Part shown: piece by piece, positions 18,579 to 27,192 of the stretch
Layout of the letters: each line of letters starts with the position of its first letter
How positions within the stretch are numbered: position 1 is the first letter of the stretch
NCBI RefSeq assembly: GCF_003073375.1
Contig: NZ_CP029002.1
Coordinates: 1,598,001 to 1,662,000 of the forward strand
DNA from: Lysinibacillus sp. 2017
GTDB taxonomy: Bacteria > Bacillota > Bacilli > Bacillales_A > Planococcaceae
Length of the DNA: 64,000 nucleotides
Reading direction: 5' to 3'
Notes under the pieces: generated by a model
Told to the model about the DNA's origin: nothing
Seen by the model: the letters and a program-made list of their open reading frames with translations, nothing else
Database searches by the model: none
Made by a program: the position numbers and the translations under genes

Positions 18579-19064
18579 ATGAACAAAAAGAGAATACTGA
18601 GCACCGTTGTATTTTTAATTCTTTGGACGGGTTTTATTTATCTATTTGCTATTAAAGAGCCGATATCCATATTGGATCTATTAGAAGCCAAGGGAAATTG
18701 GAAGGATGATAGCGTCTTAGTAACTGAAGATATACTATCTGCACAACTTGTGAATGTCGTATCTGATCCACAACATATATTGATAGAAGGAACAAAACTT
18801 GAAACCTTATTTGGTTATTTAGCGTTAACGGATATTAAAAAGTCGAAGGAACGATTAGAAGCAATCGATAGCACTGCGTATATTATCAGTTTTGATACAG
18901 AGCAAACGATCAACGCGATTAATGGTACAAAAAAAATGTTATTTAAACAACACGATGGAAAAACAGTGATCAGTTTATTAGGGGTAAATCCTAGTAAGAA
19001 GCATTATTATTATGAAACAGAAGATACATCATTTTATCGTTTCGCGATGGACTTAATGAAGTAG
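18579..19064 (+). CDS. Membrane-anchored protein of unknown function
   Basis: A 161-residue protein with one N-terminal membrane segment (RILSTVVFLILWTGFIYLF) and an otherwise soluble domain, probably outside the membrane. The ribosome site is AGAAGGAAGGG. It follows a 53-residue membrane protein gene closely. No domain is recognised. Confidence 0.6.
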   Translation: MNKKRILSTVVFLILWTGFIYLFAIKEPISILDLLEAKGNWKDDSVLVTEDILSAQLVNVVSDPQHILIEGTKLETLFGYLALTDIKKSKERLEAIDSTAYIISFDTEQTINAINGTKKMLFKQHDGKTVISLLGVNPSKKHYYYETEDTSFYRFAMDLMK

Positions 19065-19233
19065 ACACTTTTTATACATAGGCATTAATAATCTTTTCGA
19101 AAAGCCGTTCAACTTAAAGGAAACTATTTCCTTGTAAACGTAAATCATTATATCATTGGATAATTTCATATTATATCGGGGATAGACACTGTATAATATT
19201 ATTTTAAAGTGAAGTTGAACAGGAGGGATAATC

Positions 19234-20238
19234 TTGGCAATTTTAATTTTTATCGTTATTGCCTTCTTTATAATTGAGCCACGCTCGTATAATAATATTT
19301 ATTTATTGGCACTTATTTTATTAGTAGAGTTGCTTTATTATACAGAAAAAATATTCTTTAATACGAACTTTAGTGAACAAGTACTTAACATTACAAGCTT
19401 CACATTCGTATTTGCATTTATCCCACTAATTATGGCTACGTTATCCGTATTAACATACTTCAATAGTAAGGTGCTTCTTGAAAAAGAAGGGCGTAAAAAG
19501 TCCAATTTATTTTTAGGCATTCTAGGTGTAGCAACAAATATTGTGCTTATTTATTATATTTATTCGATGCGTACGATTAGTGGAAATGTGTATAGTGAAG
19601 TAGCGTTTTATTATATTTTTGGACTTTTTGTTTACTTTACGATGATGTATTCTGCAACAGCTATTTACGCAGCACTTTATAATTGGCGTCCTATTTCCTA
19701 TACGCCGGATTATATTATTATTTTAGGTTCTGGATTAATTGGTGACCGTGTACCACCACTACTTGCAAGTCGCATAAATAGAGCCGTTCAACAATATAAA
19801 AAATATAATGGCCGTCCTCTAATTATTACATCTGGCGGACAAGGTAGTGATGAAAAAGTTGCAGAAAGCTTTGCGATGAAAAAATACATTCATGAGCACT
19901 ACCCAGAAATTCCAGATGAAGCGGTTGTGATGGAAGACCGTTCCACAACAACTTTAGAAAATATGCTGTTTTCTAAAAAGATCATTAAGGAAAGATTCGG
20001 CGAAAAAGCACGCGGTCTATTCGTTTCAAACAATTATCATATTTTACGTGCTGGCTACTATGCGCGCCGAGCGAAATTACAGGCAAATGGTGTTGGCTCG
20101 AAAACCGCTTTTTACTACGTTCCAAACGCTTTTACACGTGAGTTTATTGGCTTACTCGAAATGTTTAAATGGCGCCATATTACGCTTATTGCATTGTATA
20201 CAATTTTTATGCTGTTGGTTTTACGGGCGTCGAATTAA
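19234..20238 (+). CDS. YdcF/SanA-like membrane protein (DUF218 domain)
   Basis: The 334-residue protein has about five membrane segments in the first 150 residues, then a DUF218 domain (about 158-310) with DYIIILGSGLIGDRVPP, TSGGQGSDE and EDRSTTTLENM, plus a last membrane segment at the end. DUF218 proteins such as ElyC and SanA affect cell envelope metabolism in enterobacteria; the biochemical activity is unclear. The start is TTG at 19234 after GGAGGGAT. It is a single gene facing a convergent VanZ-like gene. Confidence 0.82.
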   Translation: MAILIFIVIAFFIIEPRSYNNIYLLALILLVELLYYTEKIFFNTNFSEQVLNITSFTFVFAFIPLIMATLSVLTYFNSKVLLEKEGRKKSNLFLGILGVATNIVLIYYIYSMRTISGNVYSEVAFYYIFGLFVYFTMMYSATAIYAALYNWRPISYTPDYIIILGSGLIGDRVPPLLASRINRAVQQYKKYNGRPLIITSGGQGSDEKVAESFAMKKYIHEHYPEIPDEAVVMEDRSTTTLENMLFSKKIIKERFGEKARGLFVSNNYHILRAGYYARRAKLQANGVGSKTAFYYVPNAFTREFIGLLEMFKWRHITLIALYTIFMLLVLRASN

Positions 20239-20280
20239 GCAAAGAATTTTATATTCTGTTTCATTTAAAAAGGCAGTGGA

Positions 20281-20329
20281 AAAGAGGGAAATTCATTCAC
20301 ATATGGATGCGAATGAATTTCTCTCTTTT
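20281..20329. terminator. Bidirectional intrinsic terminator
   Basis: An 18-bp stem with one G-U pair (AAAGAGGGAAATTCATTC against GAATGAATTTCTCTCTTT) between two convergent genes; one arm overlaps the stop of the VanZ-like gene. Confidence 0.85.
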
Positions 20330-20804
20330 AATTTCCTAAGTATAGAATCGCCACTAAAATCACAACTGGAATACCGACGACAAGTGATAGCACAGAAATG
20401 GCAGTGTGGATACGTTCTTTGGATTTGAATAGTAATTTGAACACGAAGTAAATCAAAATCCCGATGAGTCCACCTGCTGTATTTAACAATAAATCATCGA
20501 TATCGCTAGCGCCACGTTTCAAAATATATTGAAGTATTTCAATGCCTAAGCTTGTCCCAGCAATAGCTCCGAGTACATTCCAAAAACGAAACGGCTTCAT
20601 TAAGTTTGCTACATAAAGCCCTAGTGGAATAAACATTAACATATTTCCCCATACATTTAACGAAAAGCCTTGTTCAGTAATCATGTCAAACGGTACTAGG
20701 TTAATACTACGTCTTGCGTCACGTGCTAAAAATACAGTGTCAATCAGTAGATATACATAGAATAATAAAACAAACCAATAGCCGATATTTAAAACTTTCT
20801 TCAT
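20328..20804 (-). CDS. VanZ-like family membrane protein
   Basis: A 158-residue protein with about four or five membrane segments and the VanZ-family features INLVPF near the start, NMLMFIPLGLY in the middle and EILQYIL..RGASDIDDLLLNTAGG. VanZ of Tn1546 gives low-level teicoplanin resistance, but chromosomal VanZ-like proteins are widespread with no established role. The ATG at 20804 is preceded by AAAGGGGAA. No other van gene is nearby. Confidence 0.85.
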   Translation of the reverse strand: MKKVLNIGYWFVLLFYVYLLIDTVFLARDARRSINLVPFDMITEQGFSLNVWGNMLMFIPLGLYVANLMKPFRFWNVLGAIAGTSLGIEILQYILKRGASDIDDLLLNTAGGLIGILIYFVFKLLFKSKERIHTAISVLSLVVGIPVVILVAILYLGN

Positions 20805-20904
20805 ATAATTCCCCTTTAAGCTTACTTTCTATAGCATATCACGGAAAGATTAAGAGAAATTGAGGTGAAAACTTAAGATATTCTTAAGTTTTGTTTTACA
20901 AAAA

Positions 20905-21816
20905 TTAGCTTTTTACCGCATGTATATAGTGAATCGTTTCAAATGCTTGCAAGTTGTCGTCGCGGTTATCGAAAAATTGATTTTGAATGTCTTGTGGGGA
21001 CAGGTGCTCATAAATGAATAGCTGCTCTTTGGCAAGCAGTTGTTCAAGCTCTGGAAGTGTCGTGCTAAATTTCATTGGTTCCCCAGAAGCTGCGGCCATT
21101 TGAACCATATGTTGCACGCGATTATAAATGCCTTGCTCTGTAAATAAGCGCTCATCCGCTACATCAAATAGTATCGAGCTGCCTTTTGTTAAATCTCTAA
21201 ATAATGTATTTACAAGCTGTTGAAGGATATCTTTTGTTAAATAATACGTAACCCCTAATAAAGTAAAGACGGTTTTCTTATTTGGATCAAATCCATTTGC
21301 TATTAACTTTTTAAGTGAAAGTTCTTCCGTGAAATCCATCGCGACAAATGTTAAATTGTCCGGGTATGCGAGGTTTGCTTGTTGCAGTCGTTGTAGCTTA
21401 AATTGCTGGGTGGAAGGGTGGTCCACTTCAAAGATTGCGACGTCTAGATTTGGGTGACGCCATGCAAATGTATCTAATCCTGCACCTAAAATGACGTACT
21501 GCTCTGCACCGAGCATAATTTCATTAGTTACAACCTGTTCGGCATAAGCAGCTCGAGCTAACGGAGTAGGGGATAGTTGGATTTGATTGACCCATTTTAA
21601 AATGGCGGCATCATTGCCTTTTAGTTTTTCTGCCATTTCGGGACTGAAAAACTGGATACCCTGTGCCATGTTAGAGGAAATCGCATTGTATTCTTCATTT
21701 GATAAAAAATGCTGTGCGACTGTATCGTTAAAAATAATCGGGTAATCCTCTTTTACGTGGTAGGCTCTACTAAAAGCCGATACAAGAGATGTTAAACTAG
21801 ATTCATTATTTTTCAT
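20905..21816 (-). CDS. SAM-dependent methyltransferase, LCMT/TIGR00027 type
   Basis: A 303-residue class I methyltransferase. The SAM motif appears as YVILGAGLDTFAWRHP followed by the acidic VFEVDHP-type strand (IFEVDHPSTQ), features of the leucine carboxyl methyltransferase-like family (PF04072). Members O-methylate various small molecules; the substrate here is unknown. The ATG at 21816 uses GGAG eight bases upstream. Expression appears to be controlled by a consensus promoter, a 15-codon leader peptide and an intrinsic terminator located directly before the gene. Confidence 0.85.
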   Translation of the reverse strand: MKNNESSLTSLVSAFSRAYHVKEDYPIIFNDTVAQHFLSNEEYNAISSNMAQGIQFFSPEMAEKLKGNDAAILKWVNQIQLSPTPLARAAYAEQVVTNEIMLGAEQYVILGAGLDTFAWRHPNLDVAIFEVDHPSTQQFKLQRLQQANLAYPDNLTFVAMDFTEELSLKKLIANGFDPNKKTVFTLLGVTYYLTKDILQQLVNTLFRDLTKGSSILFDVADERLFTEQGIYNRVQHMVQMAAASGEPMKFSTTLPELEQLLAKEQLFIYEHLSPQDIQNQFFDNRDDNLQAFETIHYIHAVKS

Positions 21817-21864
21817 TTAAAACACTCCAATAAAAAAAGATTCCCCTGGCCAGGAGAATCTCAT
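21817..21864 (-). CDS. Putative 15-residue leader peptide of the methyltransferase gene
   Basis: Minus-strand ATG at 21864 opens the frame MRFSWPGESFFIGVF and its stop is directly adjacent to the ATG of the methyltransferase gene. The intrinsic terminator stem lies inside the first half of the frame, so ribosome position on the leader could decide whether the hairpin forms. Its own ribosome site (AAGTGAT) is weak. The role is inferred from arrangement only. Confidence 0.45.
   Translation of the reverse strand: MRFSWPGESFFIGVF
21832..21861 (-). terminator. Intrinsic terminator/attenuator in the methyltransferase leader
   Basis: On the minus strand AGATTCTCC pairs fully with GGGGAATCT (one U-G) across a short TGGCCA loop and is followed by seven T. 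It starts about 23 nt after the predicted transcription start and ends before the ribosome site, which is the layout of a conditional terminator. Confidence 0.75.
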
Positions 21865-21890
21865 TGTATCACTTGTAATTTTATATGTAA

Positions 21891-21919
21891 ATTATAGCAT
21901 AAATTAATTTTTTTGTCAA
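21891..21919 (-). promoter_or_regulatory. Consensus sigma-A promoter for the methyltransferase
   Basis: TTGACA at 21919-21914 and TATAAT at 21896-21891 on the minus strand, separated by exactly 17 bases. Both hexamers match the consensus perfectly. Confidence 0.85.
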
Positions 21920-21974
21920 ATATTTACCCTTTTAATAGTATGGAAATAGTCATTTTCTATCCATTTGATAGCGA

Positions 21975-22475
21975 TTACCTGCTTGTATATAAATGAACGG
22001 ATTTTCCGCTTAACATAAGATCACGTACTTTTTTCATGCCGTTTTTTATGGCAATTTTTTCAGAGGCGATATTTCCGTGTTGAATTAAGGAAATTACTTT
22101 TGGTAAATGTAATGTTTGTAAGCCATGTTGTAGTAGTGCAATTGCCACTTCAGACGCGTAGCCATTGCCCCAAAAAGGCTCATCAATCCAGTAGCCGACT
22201 TCGATAAATTCCTCGCAGTCGATTGTTTGTGGTACGAGTCCGGCATGGCCAATTTTGGCACCGGTTTCTTTATCGAGTAAAAGCTTTAAGCCATAATCGG
22301 CATGTGTATGATAATGGCCCATAATCCGATTCAAAAATTGAACGGCTTGTTCTTTATTTCGAACTTGTCCATCGCTGATAAAACGCATCACATTCGGATT
22401 ACGTAGCATATTCTCTAAAAATGGAAGATCAGCCTCTGTGTAGTCAACTAGCTTTAAACGTTTCGTTCCTAACAT
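21975..22475 (-). CDS. GNAT-family N-acetyltransferase (RimJ-like)
   Basis: A 166-residue acetyltransferase starting LGTKRLKLVDYTEADLPFL, with the acetyl-CoA-binding region EVGYWIDEPFWGNGYASE and an IASEKIAIKNGMKK end. The ATG at 22475 has AAGAAGG upstream; a longer frame extends 30 codons further but lacks a ribosome site. It probably acetylates a protein N-terminus or a small amine. It lies next to a methyltransferase gene relic. Confidence 0.85.
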   Translation of the reverse strand: MLGTKRLKLVDYTEADLPFLENMLRNPNVMRFISDGQVRNKEQAVQFLNRIMGHYHTHADYGLKLLLDKETGAKIGHAGLVPQTIDCEEFIEVGYWIDEPFWGNGYASEVAIALLQHGLQTLHLPKVISLIQHGNIASEKIAIKNGMKKVRDLMLSGKSVHLYTSR

Positions 22476-22551
22476 TATTAAAACCTTCTTTTTTAAGTTT
22501 ATGAAGATGCATCCTATTTTGAGTGCATCAATGTTGTTAAATATGATTTTC

Positions 22552-22827
22552 TCACCATGCGACACTATGAAAAGTATCCGCTGATTCTTGCGCCCATTCT
22601 TCCATAAGCTTGGGCATTTGTTCTGGCACTGCTTTTACAACTGGAACGTATAGGAGTGCATAGCCACCCCCTTTTAAAAGGGGGTGCATTTTGTTCGCTA
22701 AAAATTGTGGCTCGCAGCTGTAATAATGAAAGGCGTCAATGCTCACAATTGTATCAAAAAACTTATCTGCATATGGTAAGTATAGTGCATTTGCATGCAA
22801 AGGGATGACTTTATGCTCGAACTTCCA
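22552..22827 (-). pseudogene. Methyltransferase core fragment, both ends missing
   Basis: The frame contains KFEHKVIPLHANALYLPYAD, then FFDTIVSIDAFHYY, LLKGGGYALLYVP and TFHSVAW. This is the middle of a UbiE-type SAM methyltransferase from about motif II to motif V. The N-terminal half with the glycine-rich SAM loop is absent: upstream the frame has no start and runs into a stop at 22879. The C-terminal domain after FHSxxWW is also gone. It lies directly downstream of the ABC permease gene, so rearrangement there removed the rest. Confidence 0.7.
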
Positions 22828-22886
22828 TTGCTTTCTTTTTCTCTTTTGTTTTAGATGAAATACGATTAAAACTGGTCGCTATTTCA

Positions 22887-25436
22887 TTAATTTAAATCAT
22901 CACGCAGTGCATCAATTATATTTTCTTTTTTAATCATATGGAGCGCATACATCGTTGTTATAAAAATAATGATAAACACGCCTATGATACTAATGGTAAT
23001 ACTCATCCATGGGAATTTAAATTGAACATCCGCACCACCAGCAGACATGCCTTTGTAAATAAGCCAAGCGAGAAGTCCAGAAATCGGAAGACCAAATAAT
23101 AATGTTTGGAAGCCGTAAAGGGCACACTCAAAGCGCATCATTTTATTGAAGTTACGATCAGACATTCCGACAGAACGAAGCATGGCGAGCTCCCGTCTAC
23201 GCAAGCGAATGTTTGTTGAAATCGTGTTAAATACATTGGCAATCGCAATGAGTGAAATCATCACAATGAACACAATCGTGAACAAATCAATAATGAAAAT
23301 GATATTACGGTTTTGCTCAAAGATTTCGTTGGCATTGTATATTGTATACTCACTAGAGATAGCTTGTGCCTGTGCGATTTTCCCCATATCTGTTACCGCT
23401 GATGTTGTATCTTTTGACTGGAACGTTAAACCTCGGTCCATTGGTACACCGGTTAATCCCCATTCCTCGATTTGTTGATACGGCACAACAACCATAAAGG
23501 TATACGGCTTTACTTCTGATAGCTGCTTTGGTAGTGGATCAATTGGATACGTTTCAACAAATGTCATGTCAACCGAATGCGCCTCTACTTGCTCCCCATC
23601 ATTCGTCATAGGTGTTAGTACGAGTAACTTTGATTGCTTTGTAAATACATCCATATAGTCCGTCGCATCGTTAGGTAACACTTTCGCCACTGCGATTGCT
23701 TTCGCATTGTGTCCTGTATACTCAGCGGGATTAAGACCTAATTGGTTCAAGAAATCGAAGTACAATTCATCCTCTAAAAACTGAACGTCTAAAGGCAAAT
23801 CGATTGTTCCATTAGTTGGTTCAGCATTTATTGTTTGACGAAAACCAGATGTTACGTCGTCAACATGCACATCTGTTGAATAGTCCATCATTGCTTGATA
23901 TGAGCCCCCGTAAATACCTTCTACGTTTTGGAACTTTTCAAATAGCTGTGTTGCTTCGTCTTCTTGCATATTTTCACTAAAGAAAAGTAAGTCATAGTCT
24001 GTGCTCACGGCGGAAGAGTCAGCAGCTTGTTGTAATGTGGTTTTGAAAGCACTTGCTGATACGAACATGACAACACTTAAGGTTAAGGATAAGACAATCG
24101 TGCGATAGCGTCTTTTGTTACGTCTAAAGTTTTTTAGTGCGAGTGTGCGTTCTAAGCCAAATAGTTGCTCCGTCCACTTAGATGTTTGAATTTCTTTCAT
24201 CTCAACTTTAATTTCGTTTGTTTGACGAATACATGCCATAACAGGTGTATTGGCTGCTTTCCGTGCAGGTATATATGCCGAAACTAAAATTGTTACGAAA
24301 CTAATTGCGACGGCAATTAAAATAATTGGCATTGAGACGTGTAAAGTTAAGGGAACACCACTATAGGCAATATTGCTGAAGTTTTTAGAGACAAGTGATA
24401 ATACACCACTAACAGTTGGAATGCCGACAAGTACACCAAGCGGAATACCGACTGCACCAATGCAAAGCCCTTCGAATAAAACAGAATTTCGTAATTGCTT
24501 CGCCGTTGCACCAACGGATAATAAAATGCCGAATTGACGCATCCGTTCATTTAATGAAATCGTAAACGCATTGTAAATAAGGAATACAGAGCCAAGCATA
24601 ATGAGTGCAACTAAAATGGCACCGACTGAATAGAGTAATGTATTGAAGGTCTTATCGTTAGAGAGCCCCATAAAACGTAATACATTATCGTTGTACATGA
24701 AATGCTGTTGTTTCACTTCATCTACATAATCATGTACATTTCTTGGGTTATCCATTTTAATAAAGGCGCTAAAGCTACTTGTTTCTTCTAAATTTTCTGC
24801 TGTTGTAATAATGGTATAGCCAGGTGCTGAGGCTTCCTCAAAAGTAGGGCGACTGAATGTACCGACAACGGTATACGTTTTTTCCTGTTGTGCGTTCAAT
24901 GTTTCAGATTGTCCTTGATATGCATCATATTGGGAAAGGGACTGTTCATTTTGCATACGCTGTCCAATGTTTAGCGTTACGGTGTCACCGATTGCAATAG
25001 ACACCTCACCATTTTCTTTTAAGTGGGAAGGCACAATGATTTCAGAATTGTTTTCAGGGTAGTGACCAGTTGTTAACGTAATCGGTAGTTCGCCATAGGT
25101 ATTTTGATCAAAGCCAGCAATAAAAACGTATGGCTTATGTTCATTTTTACTGTTTTCAAGCGCAGCATAACCAATGTTTTCAAATGTAATCGTGTTGGCA
25201 ATACGGTCATCTTCCTGCTGTTGTTCGATAAACGCTTTATCCACGTCTGAAAAGCCAACATGCCAATCGCCATACTTCATAATGGAACCATTCACCATAT
25301 AGTTTTGTAGGGAAGTCGCAAAGGTCGCAATGCCTGTAATCATCGCAGCAGATAGAATCACACCAATAATCGTCACAATTGTTCGCGTACGGTTTTTTAG
25401 TAAACCTTGCAGCGCCACTTTATTGAAAATATTCAT
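22887..25436 (-). CDS. ABC transporter permease, FtsX/MacB-type, long form
   Basis: An 849-residue permease with an N-terminal membrane segment (RTRTIVTIIGVILSAAMITGIA), a large extracytoplasmic region (about 40-255), FtsX membrane domains (about 260-400), a second long external domain and a second FtsX triad at the end. This duplicated layout is typical of large exporters for peptides or lipoproteins. It starts in a TAATG overlap with the ATPase gene. Upstream lie a response regulator and an intramembrane-sensing kinase, suggesting a peptide-antibiotic detoxification module. Confidence 0.87.
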   Translation of the reverse strand: MNIFNKVALQGLLKNRTRTIVTIIGVILSAAMITGIATFATSLQNYMVNGSIMKYGDWHVGFSDVDKAFIEQQQEDDRIANTITFENIGYAALENSKNEHKPYVFIAGFDQNTYGELPITLTTGHYPENNSEIIVPSHLKENGEVSIAIGDTVTLNIGQRMQNEQSLSQYDAYQGQSETLNAQQEKTYTVVGTFSRPTFEEASAPGYTIITTAENLEETSSFSAFIKMDNPRNVHDYVDEVKQQHFMYNDNVLRFMGLSNDKTFNTLLYSVGAILVALIMLGSVFLIYNAFTISLNERMRQFGILLSVGATAKQLRNSVLFEGLCIGAVGIPLGVLVGIPTVSGVLSLVSKNFSNIAYSGVPLTLHVSMPIILIAVAISFVTILVSAYIPARKAANTPVMACIRQTNEIKVEMKEIQTSKWTEQLFGLERTLALKNFRRNKRRYRTIVLSLTLSVVMFVSASAFKTTLQQAADSSAVSTDYDLLFFSENMQEDEATQLFEKFQNVEGIYGGSYQAMMDYSTDVHVDDVTSGFRQTINAEPTNGTIDLPLDVQFLEDELYFDFLNQLGLNPAEYTGHNAKAIAVAKVLPNDATDYMDVFTKQSKLLVLTPMTNDGEQVEAHSVDMTFVETYPIDPLPKQLSEVKPYTFMVVVPYQQIEEWGLTGVPMDRGLTFQSKDTTSAVTDMGKIAQAQAISSEYTIYNANEIFEQNRNIIFIIDLFTIVFIVMISLIAIANVFNTISTNIRLRRRELAMLRSVGMSDRNFNKMMRFECALYGFQTLLFGLPISGLLAWLIYKGMSAGGADVQFKFPWMSITISIIGVFIIIFITTMYALHMIKKENIIDALRDDLN

Positions 25437-26122
25437 TATCGTGCCACCCGTCTCTCATCGCGAATGACTTTGCCGTCAGCCATCGTAATAATGCGGTCGG
25501 CTTGTAAGGCGATATTTTCATCATGTGTAACAACAATTAATGTTTGCTCATATTTTTCATGACTCGATTTTAATAAACGCATAATTTCATGACCATTTTT
25601 ACTGTCTAAGCTACCTGTTGGCTCATCTGCAAGCATGACAGCTGGTGCATTCATGAGTGCACGTCCAATGGCTACACGCTGCTGTTGACCACCTGAAAGC
25701 TGATTAGGTAGGTGGGTTTTGCGTTCATGAAGCCCAAGTAATTGGAGTAAATCGTATAAGCGTGCTTCATTCACGTTCCGTTTATCCATCAAAATCGGTA
25801 ATGTAATATTTTCGACTACATTCAATGTGGGAATCAGGTTGTGAAACTGATAAATTAAACCTACTTCACGTCGACGAAAAATCGCAAGCTTATCATTATT
25901 TTGGGCGTATACATCTTGGCCGTTTAAATAGATTTTTCCACTCGTCGGTACGTCTACACCGGCAATGGCATGCAGTAATGTCGATTTACCGGAGCCTGAA
26001 GAACCAATGATCGCGGTAAATTCGCCTTTTTCAATTGTTAAAGAGACATTGTCAAGGGCTGTTATTTTATTTTCACCTTGTCCATATTCTTTACATAAGT
26101 GTTCAATTTTTAGGAATTCCAT
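25436..26122 (-). CDS. ABC transporter ATP-binding protein
   Basis: A 228-residue MacB/LolD-type ATPase with Walker A GSSGSGKST, signature LSGGQQQR and Walker B MLADEPTGSLDS. The ATG at 26122 has AAGGAGG upstream; the frame extends further but that part overlaps the kinase gene. It energises the 849-residue permease encoded next, whose ATG overlaps its stop by one base. A BceR-type box lies 48 bases upstream of the start, so the pair can be switched separately from the regulator genes. Confidence 0.9.
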   Translation of the reverse strand: MEFLKIEHLCKEYGQGENKITALDNVSLTIEKGEFTAIIGSSGSGKSTLLHAIAGVDVPTSGKIYLNGQDVYAQNNDKLAIFRRREVGLIYQFHNLIPTLNVVENITLPILMDKRNVNEARLYDLLQLLGLHERKTHLPNQLSGGQQQRVAIGRALMNAPAVMLADEPTGSLDSKNGHEIMRLLKSSHEKYEQTLIVVTHDENIALQADRIITMADGKVIRDERRVAR

Positions 26123-26169
26123 TATAAGTGCCTCCTTTTGTGCTATACGCTTATAATAGATCGTTTGCG

Positions 26170-26183
26170 TTACATTTTCGTGA
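26170..26183 (-). promoter_or_regulatory. BceR-type operator before the ABC genes
   Basis: Minus strand TCACGAAAATGTAA fits the TNACA-N4-TGTAA motif known for BceR-type regulators with one mismatch. A TATTAT -10-like hexamer follows about 12 bases downstream. The same motif occurs in front of the second transporter (29933-29946). Confidence 0.65.
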
Positions 26184-26202
26184 CGGGAAAGTGAGAGATT
26201 CG

Positions 26203-27192
26203 TCACTTTGGAAATCGAATTATAAAAATTGCACCGCCATCTTGATGGTTTTTCGCACTCACCATCCCGCCTTGACGGGTAAGAATCGTTTTAGATAGGG
26301 CAAGACCAATCCCGTATCCTGCAGTATTTGTATTTTTCCCCTGGTAAAAACGTTCAAAAAGATAAGGGATATCTTCTTTTTTGAAGCCAGGTCCGCTGTC
26401 GTGCAAGCTAAGTTCAGTATATAACGGGTTTTCCTCGCACGTAATTTGAATGACTCCATCATTGACCGTGCTTTCGATACAATTTTTGATCATATTTTGT
26501 AGAGCCTCTGAAAGCCAGTCAAAATCGCCTTGTATCGTTGCTTGGTTAGGAATAGTTAGATGTACGGTAATATTGTGCAAGTCCATTGTGATTTGAAAAG
26601 GCTGAAGCGTTTGTTGGATTAATTGTTCCACGCGAAGTGTCTCTGTTTTAAATGTCACAATGCCTGCATCTAATCGAGAAATTTTAAGAAGTGACGTAAT
26701 GAGCCAGTCCATTTGGTCGAAGGATTTTTGACTATCTCTTAGCAACATTTTACGTTTTCGTTCATTTGGCTCGTTTTGAAGTAGTGACAAAATGAGTGTA
26801 GCCGATGTGAGTGGGGTACGTAACTGATGTGCGATGTCTGCTAGGGACTCTGCTAAATACACTTTTTCCTTTTGCAACGCTTCGTTTTGCTCGCGAATAC
26901 GCACCGTCATTTTGGTGATTTCATGTTGTAAAATCGACAGTTCTCCTTCCTCTGCCGCTTGTATAAATAGCTGGTCATCGTGATGAAGCACCATGTCAAT
27001 TTGCTCTGAAATTTGTGCAATACTTTTATAGCGTGTTCTTGTGAAAATGAAAAAGATCGTCCCAAGTAGTACACAAGTAATAAGTAGTAATAGACCAGCT
27101 AACGGCTCAATGAGAAATCCTAGTACTGTTGCGATTGCAGTAATCGTGCTAAAACTATATGCGAGTTTGCGAACTTCATTATTGCGAAACAT
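26203..27192 (-). CDS. Intramembrane-sensing histidine kinase
   Basis: A 329-residue kinase with two close membrane segments (about 10-25 and 32-50) and almost no external loop, the hallmark of intramembrane-sensing kinases that read signals from an ABC transporter. The phosphoacceptor motif is DIAHQLRTPLTS, followed by NMIKNCIES (N box) and the DSGPGF and GYGIGLAL nucleotide-binding boxes. It overlaps the response regulator gene by 14 bases. The following ATPase/permease pair is its likely partner. Confidence 0.88.
   Translation of the reverse strand: MFRNNEVRKLAYSFSTITAIATVLGFLIEPLAGLLLLITCVLLGTIFFIFTRTRYKSIAQISEQIDMVLHHDDQLFIQAAEEGELSILQHEITKMTVRIREQNEALQKEKVYLAESLADIAHQLRTPLTSATLILSLLQNEPNERKRKMLLRDSQKSFDQMDWLITSLLKISRLDAGIVTFKTETLRVEQLIQQTLQPFQITMDLHNITVHLTIPNQATIQGDFDWLSEALQNMIKNCIESTVNDGVIQITCEENPLYTELSLHDSGPGFKKEDIPYLFERFYQGKNTNTAGYGIGLALSKTILTRQGGMVSAKNHQDGGAIFIIRFPK

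Noticed and set aside
20328-20804. Part of a vancomycin resistance cluster
   Set aside because: No vanH, vanA or vanX genes nearby; VanZ-like proteins are common alone.
20905-21816. Ribosomal RNA methyltransferase giving antibiotic resistance (suggested by the attenuator)
   Set aside because: The protein motifs fit the LCMT/TIGR00027 small-molecule family, not Erm or Cfr enzymes; the leader arrangement alone does not support resistance.
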